A stretch of 64,000 nucleotides of DNA, taken from NCBI GenBank assembly GCA_963576735.1, contig OY755170.1:22676875-22740874 (forward strand). Reading direction: 5' to 3'. The position numbers and the translations under genes are program-made. This DNA is from Bedellia somnulentella. Its lineage: Eukaryota > Arthropoda > Insecta > Lepidoptera > Bedelliidae. The notes beneath the pieces were generated by a model. It was given only the letters and a program-made list of their open reading frames with translations. It did not search any database and was not told the origin of the DNA. Shown piece after piece: positions 1 through 14,200 of this stretch; within the stretch, counting starts at the first letter, position 1; each line of letters begins with the position of its first letter.

Positions 1-19
1 AAATAAAAAGCAAACATGA

Positions 20-330
20 CAGCTACGTGGGTAGAGCACCGCTTGTCGTGCAAACAATCGATGGGGGTTCAAACCCTGGGTCGGGCCTATACCAATTTGT
101 CTTTTCTAAAGACATATATCATAGTTGTTAACGGTCAGAGAAAACATCTTGAGGAAATGGAGGTGGCTGAGTTAAACTTAGTCATGTGACCGTGTATTCG
201 ACCGGCCTCCCCCTATCACGCGAAGACACTGTATAAGCAAAACGTGGGTACCAGGTGACACATGATGTTTAGAAGTCACTTGACGTTTAGAGATATTATT
301 TCTCCTGCCAACCTCTTTGGGCATAAACAT
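20..330 (+). mobile_element. SINE family C, diverged copy
   Basis: The element begins with a tRNA-like head: an A-box-like GTGGGTAGAGCACC and a perfect B box GGTTCAAACCC. The shared body follows (ACCAATTTGTCTTTTCTAAA, TTGTTAACGGTCAGAG, CTATCACG, AACGTGGGTACC). Confidence 0.75.
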
Positions 331-588
331 CTTGAACATTTTAGTTAAAATATATGAACATCACTCCCTAAGGTGTTGAGACACACAGGTTTTGGTCTTA
401 AATGAAGCTGGAGTGTAGTTTTTAGTTATATTAATGGTGTGCCCACATGCCCGCAAAGTGCTACACAAGCCACATGCGAGCTCACGAGTGAGTCCTAAAG
501 TCTTAAAGCGGTCGCCGCGACCGAAATCGGTTGGACCACATCATTAATCATTGTAGTAAAAGTTGATAGAATCCCAAATTTATTTATT

Positions 589-805
589 ACATACATACAT
601 ACATACATATACTCACGGCTATAAATCCCTAGAAGGGGTAGCCAGGGTTGTGGGGGGAAAAGATGGTAAAATAAAGGTTGTTAGTGATGGGTCTCCAACC
701 GCATCGCCCAAAAATCCCTTAAAAGCCCCCAATACCGTTATTCGCCTCTTACGTACACCCACCGGAAGAAACGGGGTAGTGCTATTCTAAGCCGACACTA
801 CACAG
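589..805 (-). mobile_element. Family A element
   Basis: Read on the minus strand it starts TGTGTAGTGTCGGCTTAGAA and ends in GCCGTGAGTATATGTATG with a TATG repeat tail. The family is present about 16 times in this window. No tRNA-like promoter or long reading frame is visible. Confidence 0.8.
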
Positions 806-1533
806 CAATTTATGTATTATACGTAATAATATGAACGACTGCTTATGCTGGCTTAGTGGTGACAGTACTGTCTTTTACCATGTACAACTACGTAGGCAAA
901 AAGTGAATACTTCAAACACTTACTGACAAGAATTATTTCAATCGCTACAGTTTTTGGAGGAACACGGAGTGTAAGAGCATATTGGCAGAGCACCTCCCCA
1001 GCTTGTTTCTTGAGTTGTTTTATCACAAAGTTAATTAAATCACGCACTGGTAAACGATTGATTAATGTAGTGTACTAGATTCTTAGGCCCGTATCAACGT
1101 AAATACATTATTTAGCAAGGCATTAGAGGTACACAAGTTTTCTGTATTTAAGTGATTAACGATTGATATATAATAAATAACCTGATCACATTACACGTAA
1201 ATCGACAAAGTAAATGGCCTAACCATATTATTTTAATATATATATTTTTGAAGGTAATTAGGTAGTTCAATTATTGCTACTTTAGGAATAATGAAATGCT
1301 AAGTTCGAGAAGATAAATGTATATTATCGAATAAATATATCTGTGTTGCAGCTAGACGTAATATAAATATTAGTTTGAGTAAACTTTCTAACAACTCGTA
1401 GACATTTGAAGATTTAATATTAATTAACGTGGTGTCGGGGGGATTCCGAGTTTGGTGAGCTGTTACCCGAAGTACTTTGAGGGCTAACCTGAAAAATCAA
1501 AAAAAATATATCATACCAAGATAAAAGTATCGC

Positions 1534-1885
1534 TGTGTAGTGTCGGCTTGGAATAGCACCCCATTTCTTCCGGTGAGTGTACGTAAGAGGCGACGAACGG
1601 TATTGGGATTTTTGGGCGATGCGGTTGGAGACCCATCACCAAGAACTTTTATTTCACCATCTTTTCCCCGCTCACATTTCCAAAAGTGGGTGGATAATTT
1701 CTAATTGCTTAGCTCTGGCTACACCTTTTAGGGATTTATAGCCGTGAGTATATGTGTGTATGTACTTTAATTTCACCATCTTTTCCCCGCTCACATTTCC
1801 AAAAGTGGGTGGATAATTTCTAATTGCTTAGCTCTGGCTACACCTTTAAGGGATTTATAGCCGTGAGTATATGTGTGTATGTATG
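1534..1885 (+). mobile_element. Family A element with internal tandem duplication
   Basis: The copy starts TGTGTAGTGTCGGCTTGGAA. Its last 119 bp, from TTTCACCATC to the TATG tail, occur twice in a row (1652-1770 and 1771-1885), nearly identical. Confidence 0.85.
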
Positions 1886-2024
1886 TATAACATTATATGT
1901 TATGAAACAAAAAAAGCAAATATGATATAAGCAATAATAATATATTAAACAAATATAAACGTAACAAAAACAAAAAAACAAAAATCTATATTTCTGCGTT
2001 CCAATTTACCAAACTGGATTTAAA

Positions 2025-2030
2025 TTTATT
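2025..2030 (-). terminator. Possible polyadenylation signal of Trh
   Basis: An AATAAA hexamer on the minus strand lies about 22 bp beyond the Trh stop codon. Such hexamers are common in AT-rich DNA, and this one would leave a very short 3' UTR, so its use is uncertain. Confidence 0.3.
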
Positions 2031-2051
2031 ATACTATTTACATTTAAGAAA

Positions 2052-2280
2052 CTAGTGAATTACCTGCAATCCTGTATGCAGCATGTTGGCTATAGTTTCA
2101 ACGTCCAATGTAGAATCCTGTGCAGAGATTTTTTTCAATGCTGACGACACAATACATATATCGCCTCTCAGTTCTCTAACAAGAGCTGTAATCTTTTGCG
2201 CATTGCTCAATACTTCAACACTTTGAGTGTACGGGTTGTACCTTACCCCGAATGGTCTTTGGATACTCTCGGCAAAGGCT
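2052..2280 (-). CDS. Trh: Trh exon 9 (C-terminus and stop)
   Basis: The exon encodes [20 protein letters not shown], the end of the catalytic domain, then a helical tail ([18 protein letters not shown]) resembling the tetramerisation helix of this family. The TAG stop is at 2052-2054. The GTAATT just before the stop could be a donor to an unseen last exon that would change only the last few residues. Confidence 0.88.
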
Positions 2281-5200
2281 CTGAAATTAAGATGTTTTTA
2301 ATTTTTGGTTAATTGGTAGAAGATGTTCATGAGGCCAATAAGGTAGAGTGTTAAGGACGACCGGAGGTCAAATTTAGTTTTAATAGATAAAGTACGAGAA
2401 AAAGCAGGCGTCCGAAATGTGAGGATAAAAGGGCATATGTAAAAAACATGTATTAATGTAGATGAAACTTAGGTGGTGTAAAATAATTGTACAAAATGGT
2501 GTATGATCGTCTTCGCCTACCCCATTATTTATATTATTGCTTCAATGTTCTCAGCTGCTAATACAAAAGCCGATAGATACTTAGATATTCGCACAGTTCG
2601 ATACTAGTAAAACAAGATGTGTGGTGTTCATTTTTAATATTTTCTTATTTTAATATTTTGAATATTTTCATAGTTGTTTGGATTGGCTGGACAAGTACGA
2701 GCAGAAAAAGTATCAAAGTCAAAGAGCTCCAAATCCACAACTCAGAAGATTCTGGCTCCTGGAGTCAATATTGAGGTTCTGGGGCACATGGCCGTTGAGC
2801 AAATACAGACTGACGAATATATGGAGCCAAGAGTTTCCTGTTGAAGGGAGGGTAATGTAGCGGTGACCTATCAGTAAACCTAGCGTGTATTACATACTCC
2901 TATAAATGCTGACAGTGCAAGAAGTATCGCATTCCTTAATGCATTACGTAACCAGTCAACATACGTGACACTGGTCACGAAGACTCTCCATATTATTTCT
3001 AAATTGCGGTAGCGCAGTTTCTATGGCTTATATCTACTCTCTATAATATGATATAGTTTTTTTAGATTTTGCAATAGTTTTTTAAAGTGTGCCCAAATGT
3101 GAGTGCGATTGTTTTGCTGTGTGCCTAGAGACCCATTACCAGTAGTCCTTTATTATACTATTTTTTCCTAATTTTAGAAGTGACAACGCCACCCCTTTTT
3201 GTGATTTATATCCATGATTTAATAAATAAATCCAACATGCATACACTCATATCATTATCTCCCATTGGGGTAGGCATCGATCGCCACTTTATATGATCCT
3301 GACAAACCTCTCTAGCTTTGTTTACATCCATTAATCTTCTCATCGATGCTCTTTTATTCTTCATACTTCTAATAAATGAAACCCAATATATTCAAATACA
3401 GCCTATACTTTAATATATAAATGTTTGAACTAACCTCATTTTCTCCTTAGCCTCTTCAAAAGAGTCAGTGTAGTAATATGCGTTTTGATAAGAAGTAATA
3501 ATGCATTCTTCATTGACCGTCACTTCAGGATCAAATCGTTTGATTTTTTCTGGCGTAGATAAAGCATGTTTTAGTTCAGCTACAGACGACAGTAATCCTG
3601 CGCCGTATACACTGAAAGTGCCATCGATTTTCCGGCATAGTCCAAACTCAACAGAGAAGAAGTACAACTGAAAAAGAGGCAGTTTTATTATCCGTCATGG
3701 AGGGCTTATAATGTTGTCGGTTACTATTACAATCATAGTACTGCATTGGTATATTAACCCACAATTTTCACCGCCGCAGACAAACTGACTCTAAATGACG
3801 ACAAGAACGAATTCAACACTTGCGAGAGCTGTCTACCGAGAAAATTATAATCATAATTGGAATGATTATAAAATGGAATAGATGTTATAGATTTTTATAA
3901 ACAAGAATAAATAACATAGCTTTCTATTAATTGCAAACTTTTTAAAAACTTTCAACCTCTACTTCGCCAGTATGAAAGACTATTGCAATTCAACCAATTC
4001 AGTGTAGGCTTGAGACCCTTTGTTTAGATTAGTTAATGGGTTTTGGCACAAAGCTTTCTATTGGAACGTTCATACGTGAGCTCTAGCCGTATTACTCAAT
4101 TCACCCTAATTCTTTTAAAGTCTTTCTAATAACTTAACAGATAATAATTATGGGCAAATGGGTGAATCAATGAACTAGTACATACCGTAGCCAAGCGATC
4201 AATATCGTGATCGCTTGCACCGAGCGACGCTAAACCAAGTTCTTGTGAGAATTGCGCAAAACTCGGATTTGCTAACAGAGGCATGTGACCAAGCAACTCG
4301 TGGCAGCAGTCTCTGAAAATAAATTGGATTAAATAAATTTTTGGTCCCGAGTTAGTTAGTATCTTACTTCTGAGATTCTATTATTACTGTATTTATGTCT
4401 TTCAAATTGTAAATCTTTGACAGTCGATAAGTATTGAATTACAACTGTAATCAATCACAAAATTAAATGTTCCGTCTATTCATGAATATCATTATTTGCC
4501 AATTCACATATTCGGCATGTTTTTTTTAATGTTGCGTTCAATGAGGAAAGCGTTGATCTATCAAATTATTTTATAAAACAACCCCCCAGCTCCTAGCTGT
4601 GCTGCTACAAACAAGAATCTAATTTAATTCAATGTTTTATGTTGTAGTCTCCATCTCGATTGACCGCCGTGAACTTAAAAGTTTGAAATGATTAACTAAA
4701 AAGCGCAAATAATCATGTAATATATAATGTGTTACATACTCGTCATTTTCCACATACTAAAATCCCTGTGATTCAGTTAAAAATGTGCAAATATTGTAAT
4801 AACGTTATCTTAATACGTGTAATATCTTCTAATCTATATTAAAAATTTCGTCACGGGATACGGTAGACTCGATAGAAACCTTTTCTTAATAATAAAACAT
4901 AAAAAAATATGATTTTGAGTCGACAACATCTATCCGCAAAATTCGGATTGTCGAGTATTTTGCTAAATTCTAATGGTGCTGACAGAAAAAAATCAGTCGC
5001 CATTTCGACTGACACCCGATGACATAAACGTTTTGTTTCATAATATTTTTCAATCGTTTCGCAAAGGACACTTTTTTAAAGGAGCTTTCGATCGAGTCTA
5101 CCGTACTCCTTGATGAAATTATTATTATAGATACTCTTTTCTTCAGTCGTAGACGTTTCGCGAAAATATATATTTTTTGGCATTTTTTATTCGCTGTAGT

Positions 5201-8200
5201 CATAGATTACGAGTGTACGAGTATCACCTCAGTGTAGTGCGCGGACTTTTACACTACAATCAGCCTAGCGCGAGCAGGAACATTTACACGTTTGTTCGAA
5301 TCCGGTGGATAATTTATGACTGACTTTCATCTATTCTTGACCGTTTCTGTGTCTCTATTTGTATTCATTTGTTCCGATTAATCTTAAAATCTTTCATTGG
5401 TCGTATCTTGGTCTCTTTTGATGTTTGATAATACCTACTATATCATTTTGTTAACGATGCAGCGAAGGGCTCTTCGTAAAGATGGTAAATTTAGTAGGTA
5501 TGTAAGTATACGAATCTTAACTTAACCTTAATATTCCTTGAGAACCGATGACTACAGAAGTATCTTCCTACATTTTGTATCTTGATGTGTAATATGAGTC
5601 ATATTTCACCCGAGCGAAGCCGGGTTTTAATCTAGTAAACCTATATTGATGACAACATTATTGCTAAATGAAACAAAACTCTGAAATATACACTATAAGT
5701 TAGTAAGACCGAGCGATAGCATGTAGACTGACACATTAGCTCAATTTGTTAAACAGTAAGTCCTTGACCTCGATCTATGTGGCAAATAACTCAATTAGAT
5801 ACAATTAGTATCCATCCGAAGCTAAATCCTGTGCTGATCCACTTTCAGTATTATTTCACCACTCTTAGTGCTCTCAGTAAGCATTTATTAAAGCGTTTTA
5901 AAGCATCTACTGAATAATTATGCTTAATTAACTATGTTTCACTCAAATTTGACTTTATTATTGAATTAATTGTATCTATCAAATTCATCAGTTTTATATT
6001 GGTAGAATAATTAAAAATAGTTACGATGATAAAACACTTCGTGATTGCAATAACTAATAATAACTTTTTTATGCAAATAGTTTAAAACCTAAATCTTCTG
6101 TTCACATTTTTTGCACAAAAAATATCGAGTATACAAAAGCTTTTTGCTATTAAAAAACATCCCTCGGGCCATATTTCCGTCAAATAATACTCGGGTACTT
6201 ACGGCTCTGGAGTATAGAACGGGTTCGAAGAATGGCGTATATATTGAGTGCAATGGAAAACTCGGAAAGCCAATCCGGACAAAAAGTCCCGAGGGGACAA
6301 ATACCCGGCAACTGGCCGCAATTGGAAACCGGTTTTGCGTTTCAAAAACGTACTGACATCCTCCAACTGAAACACAAAAGAGCTCTTTCATTAATTGATC
6401 AAAGTAATTGTTTTTTTTTTTATTATTAATTCATTATAAAGAAAAAATACATTATACAATGATTATATCGTGGTCACTTAATCCTCTTCTAACGTTTAAT
6501 TGTGACCACCGTCCCCCACTCTTACATTGTTGATGAAGCATATATAGATAACGTTTTATTGGCAATAAATAATTGCTGAATAATTGCTAAAGTACCTACT
6601 TTAATAATAATACTATGTAAAGGGTAAATTTGAGTAAAAAATATTTAAATAACGCAACTGCATCATCACGCCAGTTTTAGTCTACGTATCACCAAAGAGG
6701 TATCTGTATGTATACACATTCAACCTATTGTGATTGGTTAAAATCATTCAGACGTCCCAAAACTGAAAACAATATTCAAAAATAACTGGATTCGATAGGA
6801 TATTTTAAACAAATACACTTAAAAATATGTATGAATAAGTTATAACTCGTAACAAACAGAAAAAAAATTAAGGAAACCATATAGTTGAGTTGTACTTAGA
6901 CATAGGACCGTGTATTCGTACCGTACAACACTGAAAATGAGCTGATATAAATGTTCCATGACGTTTAAGCGTATTAGTACCACTGCAGTCACGTTGGTTA
7001 TATACAGCGTAAACTTTGAGTTTGTGAAGTAAGAAATATAACGACAAAATATTGTATTGGCACAATAATGAGACATATTTCAATACATACATACATACAT
7101 ATACTCACGGCTATAAATCCCTTAACAGGGTAGCCAGAGCTTGGGAATGAGAAATTCCTCAGCCACTTTTGGAAGTTGATTGGGGAAAATATTGTAATAA
7201 TAAATGTTTTTGGTGACGGGTCTCCAACCACATCGCCCAAAAATCACCTAAAAAGCCCTAATACCCTTAGTCGCCTCTTACGATCACTCACGGGTATAAA
7301 TGGGGTAGTGTTATTCTAAGCCGACACTACACAGCAAAGTGTAGTTTTTTTATACAGTAAAAAGTGTATTTTTATTAATTGTATTAAAAAGAAAGATATT
7401 TTGATTTCCTTTCGTTTTATAAATAAATATACTGTCATATTATACACAGATCAAGTAAGCCCCAAACTAGTTAGACTTGTTTTATGGGAAACTAACTCAT
7501 CGATATGTTTGATATTTTATAATATGCATATAAATAACATCCATGACCAAGAAACAATGTTGCTCTCAGCGGGGATCGAACCCGCAACCTCCGGACCGAG
7601 AAGCTAGTCACCTATCTACTCAGCCACGAACGTCGTCAGTCAATTGATACGGTACATCAACATACCTGAGGCAGATTGTCTTCTCGGTATCCACAATATT
7701 TGACCAGCTGCGGCCAATTCTCAAGGTACTCCTCGCAAGCGTGTTTTTGATACAACTTATGTAGTTCGCGGAACACGATACCCCTATGAAACAAATAAAA
7801 TAATGTAGAAACTCAACTTAACTTGTTGTCCTTCACAAAATCATAAATCAGCGTATGAGCATGTATGAAAAGATTGATGGATGTAAACGAAGCTAGAGAG
7901 GTTTGTCAGGATCGTACGAAGTGGCGATCAATAGTCTCTGCCTACCCCAATGGGAACTAATGGCGTGAGTATATGTATGTGTGTATGTATTTAAACTCAA
8001 CTCAATCGTTCACGCCGTATATCCCCAAAAGGTTTGGCAAAGGTACTATACTTCCGGCATCACTTGACACTACGGTAAACGGTGTTCTAACCACTGAGTA
8101 CCACAGTATAATATATACGGTACATGTTAAATCACACTATGAACTAAAAATGTGTAGGTACAAAGTAATAGTTAATACGCAGTGTTATTTCTCGAAAATC

Positions 8201-11200
8201 TGATGTGTTACTTAGTTACTTACTCAGGCCCATTATTCCCATTGGGGTAGTGAGAGACTATCGATTGCCAGTCGAATTTTTGCCCAAATTTTCTGAAGAA
8301 GCTATCGATAATATATACTCAAGCCATTAATACCTATTGCTGTATGTATTCAAAAAAATATACTATACACAAAAGGATAACGTTGATTTATGATTTTGTA
8401 AAGGACAACAAAAATAGAAAATGTGACTACTTTTATCGGAAAATCTGTATTGCAAATCTAAATCAAGGCAGACAGAAATATCAAAGGTTAGGGGTAACTA
8501 GGTTAGCGTATAAATTTGATATTCAACTGGGATAGCGTATGTTTTAATATTTGGTAGTTTCTAGTAAAGTATTAAATTCAATTTTTGTTTCGGGCTACAT
8601 TCACTTCACAACTTTTATATGTTATTATTATATTGCATAGCGTATTGCTATATAGAAAGAAAAAAATATACTCATTAAGAGTACAGAATGAAGACCAAAA
8701 AATTAACACAACAAATATACATAACATAACATAAACGTTCACGCCGAATATCCCCGAAGGGGTTGGCAGAGTTACTAATACTTCTGAACTTCTGGTGTTC
8801 AGAGTACCCACGTTTTGCATGGACAGTGTACTCACGTGATAGGGGCAGGCCTATTACCGTTTTGTACGAATACACTGTCACATGACTAAGTACAACTCAG
8901 CCATGTGGGTTTCCTCACGATGTTTTCCCTCACCGTCAACAACCATGATAAATTAACCACACATATGTCTTTAGAAAAGACAAATCCCACCAAAAACATT
9001 AAATGTAAAAAATGCCAAGTCTCTCGATGCAGTCTTTCCATCGTAAAAAGTTTTGAGATCTCATAGAAGCCAAGTCCTATTCAAAATATTTCGTAGTTAT
9101 AAATCAACATTTAGTAATTGTATCAATAGTTTTCTTTATATTATAATTATAGTGACTTGGCAATGAGCACAAGAAGAAACAAATAAAACGGCATATTTGG
9201 AGGAGTTTAAAGTTACACACACCGCATGCGTAAACATTAATATCACAAAATTAATTTTCTGTTGGTTTATCCGTGTCGTCCCAACCGAATTTCGGCAACG
9301 GCAGTCAGTCTTAGTGCACTCTCGATTCATTTACTTTCATAAAGCGATGGCCCGTAAGGTATTCTTAATTATTGTATTGGAGAATGTAGTCGGTAGTGAC
9401 CATCATGATTCACACATAACAAATAATCTGATCACTGGTCTCGTCAGTAACATTTGCACATAATTCCAGGCAGCAAGCAGCCTTTAATTTGTGCTCATTG
9501 CCAAGTCACTATAATTATAATATAAAGAAAACTATTGATACAATTACTAAATGTTGATTTATAACTACGAAATATTTTGAATAGGACTTGGCTTCTATGA
9601 GATCTCAAAACTTTTTACGATGGAAAGACTGCATCGAGAGACTTGGCATTTTTTTACATTTAATGTTTTTGGTGGGATCTCATTTATTTTTTGTAAGTGT
9701 ATTTCTTTCTTTTACTTTTAGGTGACCTCACAATTTCTTGGACGTCAGCTACTGCTTTTCCCACCCATTCTCTGTCTCTATCTCTTTTGTTTCTTCTCTG
9801 AGGCTTCGTTACTTCTAAGGTAGACAAGTCTGGGCGATATATACTTCGGAGTCGATTATATTCAGCTATTGCTGTCTCCTGAGCTTTGATACTACTAAAA
9901 TTCCCTTATCGTTTGACGACTGAAAACTCCCATACATGCTGTATGACAACGAATGAAATAAACACGACCCATCTCCAGGAATAGAGATGACTCTGTGTGG
10001 ACAAAGGTCGCCATTTATGTACAATATTTCACGTTCCATTAAACTATATTTACAATTACTTCTATAACAATAGGGCTTAAACTTATATATATATGCAAAC
10101 TAAATAGAACTAAACTAACTAACAAATAACTAACTAAATAAATATATATCTACTAACTTACAAACTATAACTAAACTAAACTAAATAACACGTAAAGTTC
10201 TCCGAATATCAATTATCACTACAATATTTTTTAGTTTCGAAATGGGTTTTCATTGACAGATGTATCAAATGAATATTATCGAATTATTTTGAAGTACTAC
10301 TTACACTGCGCTTTGTAACGAAACCATAGAGCGATTCAGACAGGTACAACGCCATCTATCGAGCGCTCATACAATATTTATCGCAATACAATGGAGTTTT
10401 AGCTTTATTAATTTAATGAACTTTATGTATTAATTTGTATTAATGATAGTCTATGTATTACATTTATATTATTCTTTTCTATTCTATGTATGTATTCATC
10501 CAATTGAATAGGTACTTGAACAACGAACAAAGTTAACAATGCAGTCAAAATCCATACATAATGTTCTTGCCAAACCGCAAATATAAAATTGTTTTCTATG
10601 GCATATAATTTTTTAATGTTTTTATGATTTTTCCTTTATATGTGGCTAATGACCTATCTTGGTGCAAAATTTGAAGTTTCTAAGTCTGCTAGAAGTACCT
10701 TAGATTTTTGATGATCTGTCAGTGAGTCAGTGAGTGACAAAATGGTGTAACTTTGATCGACCGTAACTCCTAAACTATTAATTCATTTGGCGTGTAATTT
10801 CGAACTTAAGCTTGTTCTAATGCCTACTATTATTCACCGAAAACCTAAACTCCTAGCTTTGTCCACGTCGAAGATATAGGGGGGGCGAAACAGCCGCGAA
10901 CCGCTTCGAGAAAAGATGGTACGGCCGTGCCCGTTTTGCTCGAGACTTGGCAGGGGCACTGCCGTGCCCCCAGATTGGTGTAGGCCCAACCCAGGATTTG
11001 AACACTAGTCGTTTGCACGATAACCGAGTGTTCTACCCACTGGGCTATCACGGTTACTACAACAAATATACATTTATAATAAAAACAATAACTTATACTA
11101 CAATGATATCAGACGAAAGCTTTAAGTCTAAAGGGACCTGTAAAAATACTTATACAACTTTTAAATACTTTTTTAAGACTTCTAAATACTTTTTGGTTTA

Positions 11201-14200
11201 ATCGCGATATTTTCAGACCCAAAACTTAAGAGCATAGACAGATGTAAATCGACATTGGAAACTATTATGAGCTGAAATCCATGGAATATCCATAGTTATT
11301 TGTAATTCAGTTAAGCAAAATTATTATTTTTAAAGAAATAATATGATAGTAGAGTTACATCACAACAAAATTGCCAGGAATTGTTATAAAAACTGTAATT
11401 AAAGAAGATTAAAGTTCTTATAAAACATCTATAATATTTTCCATTCGACTTGATTATGAGCTGATGTATTGAGATTGTCTAATTGTTTATTTTATTCTTA
11501 TTAGTTGAGATATAGGGATTATGGTGAAAGCAATCCGGAGGTTTTGTAAAAGTAACTTTTCCATGCGTTCGCAGTCAAAAGTTGGTATGATATATAACAT
11601 AACATAACATAAATGTTCACGCCGAATATCCCCGAAGAGGTTGGCAGAGGTACTAATACTTCTGAACATCACGTGACTTTGTCACCTGGTGTTCAGAGTA
11701 CCCACGTTTTGCATGGACAGTGTACTCACGTGATAGGGGGCAGACCTATCGCCGTTTTGTACGCATACACTGTCACATGACTAAGGACAACTCAGCCATG
11801 TGGGTTTCCTCACGAGGTTTTCCCTCACCGTTAACAACCATGATAAATTAACCACACATATGTCTTTAGAAAAGACAAATTGGTGTAGGCCCGACCCAGG
11901 ATTTGAACACTAGTCGCTTACACGATAACCGAGTGTTCTACCCACTGGGCTATCACGGTTGATATATATATGTGATATATGATATATTAGTTTGTATTAT
12001 TGTGCTTAAAAAGGCAGGCTTTGAAAGTACGATGAAAGAAAGTGCGTTTATAAAACTTGGCAAATGAAGCTCGAGTAAGAGTAAAAAAAAATCATAAGTT
12101 ACTTGCCATAATCGTACAAAAGGGTGATAGATAGTCTCTACCAACCCCAATGGGAACCAAAAGCGGGAGTATATCTGTATGCCACCAAAAACTTCCGGTA
12201 AAAATCTAGCCAAGTCTCCAAGAATCTTCTAGTTTTACTCTAAAAAGTAATGAAATCTAGAATAAGTTGTGCCAAGCCTAATGTAATAATTTCTTTGTTA
12301 TTATAGTTAATATTATATGAGTAATATTATATGAGTACTTCTACCTAACAACCTATAAATAATGTTCAACGGCCATCTAAGCGAATGGACTATAAATATT
12401 GCATCTGCCGCAAGCGTAAGCAGAATAAAATCTTAAGATTTCCGACGGCAAGCAAAGAAATTGTTTATCCGTCGGTCTTTAGTTTCGTGAGAGCTGGGCT
12501 AGTTTCATACTTAAATCTTCGTCTTAATAAAACGATAGTAAAAAGAACTATGTTAAGTTTAAACAAATTTGTTGATTGCAGTTAAGCCTGTAAGTAATAA
12601 TTGAACTATGTATGAATTTAAATCATTTTTGGACATCAAAAATGTCTTTATAATTGACCTCGGGTCTTAAATGGCCCGGTAACATGTGCATTTTATTTAG
12701 TGTGGTACGTTTGTGGTTAGTAGTTCCGTAATTTATATTTACAGGCCACTGGCTTAGTAGGATGCTATTGAACTCTCAATTGTGTAACTATGGTTATAAA
12801 TGTGATAAAAATATTAATTTGCAATATGTTATCATGTTTTATTTGTGGAAATAAACTATTTTATTATTATTATTTCGAAAAACATTTTTGTTTCTCGCCT
12901 CTCCCATGGCCGAAAATGAAAATATAAATTTTAAATGGGAGAGGCGGTACTCCCCGACTAAAACACAGTCGGTCGGGGTCAGGGAGTCAGGTTCAAGAAC
13001 CGACGGACGATCCGAGCCGTATCGAGCAGCACCGCTTTCTGCATTTGTGCTGGAACCGACACGCCACAGAAATCCAAACGCCTCAAGTTGGTCGAGAGGC
13101 TGGTTGGAATTAACCCGTTCGCGGACAAAACAATTGGGATTATTTCTGTCGAAGTCACACCCCACATGTCGGTGATCTCGTGAGCCAGATCGAGACAAAT
13201 TAATATTGCAAAAAGACACAAAAAGTATGTTCAGATGATTTTTGCACAAAAGTAGGACAAATAATTATAAATTAGTAAAGGTGTATATGGTGAAGCCAGT
13301 GTGTTCAGAATCAAGCATGCAAGGCACAGTAAGCTAAATTAGAGAAAGTTCTCAAAAAGGCAGACGTTCAAATCATAAATATAGAATTAAACGTTATGAA
13401 TAAAATGTATCATAAATATCAATGAATCTGTAAATGCTTTTCAGGATCGCACAAAGTGTAGATTCATATTCTCTGCCTGTGAAAATCAAAACCTTTTTTC
13501 TTTATTACGTGTTAATATAAAAATGGTATTTACTCAACGTCAATTAAATTAAAATTTAATTGAAATTGCCGTGGCTTTACTAAGAGGTTGGTGATGCGAA
13601 AATACGATAACAAAGTCCTTACCCTTATCTTTCAATAAATTGTTACAATTTTGCATTATACAAAAGTTTACAAATTTTATAATTACGTATATGAGCCTGT
13701 TTTTAGCAAGAGAACTCGCGGGATAGAAATATATAAATCAATCGCAATATCATATGAAACTATACTCTGTTTTCAATAAATGATTGCAGTTTCAAACATG
13801 TTATACTATTGTACACCTGGTACTTTACAATGAGGTTAGATAGTTGAAGTCTCGGCTGCTTTTGAGATAAATATAATGGACTTTAATTTAAAAAGGATTA
13901 AATCAATTCGATTAAAAATGTTAAGAGATAAAACATTCTATTGCTGTTTGACCTCCGACAAGATTTCTTTTAGCTACGCAAGTATATAAATATGAAAACA
14001 AAGAATAAATGTATGCAAATTAAGATTTATTTAAAAAAAAACTATCGATAAAAAACAAACGCTATAAGTTAATACATATTTGTACTTACCATGTTTTGAT
14101 TTCAACATCAGTATACTGCACCTTCGGAATAGGCTGGCCGCTAGATGAAAGAAAAAAGAAATACATCGTTATTGTACATTCTCAATAGTTCAGATTTCTA

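Noticed and set aside
6089..6429. Long open frames on both strands over Trh exon 6
   Set aside because: They are shadows; the conserved hydroxylase sequence is in another minus-strand frame bounded by good splice sites.
7565..7637. Functional tRNA gene on the minus strand
   Set aside because: A and B boxes are good, but the anticodon stem and acceptor stem do not pair properly and a SINE body follows directly.
10964..11056. tRNA gene (GATAGCCCAGTGGG...)
   Set aside because: The same head occurs in several dispersed elements with non-tRNA bodies, so it is a SINE promoter.
12839..13249. 136-codon gene on the minus strand
   Set aside because: The recognised LINE C-terminus is in a different frame of the same strand.
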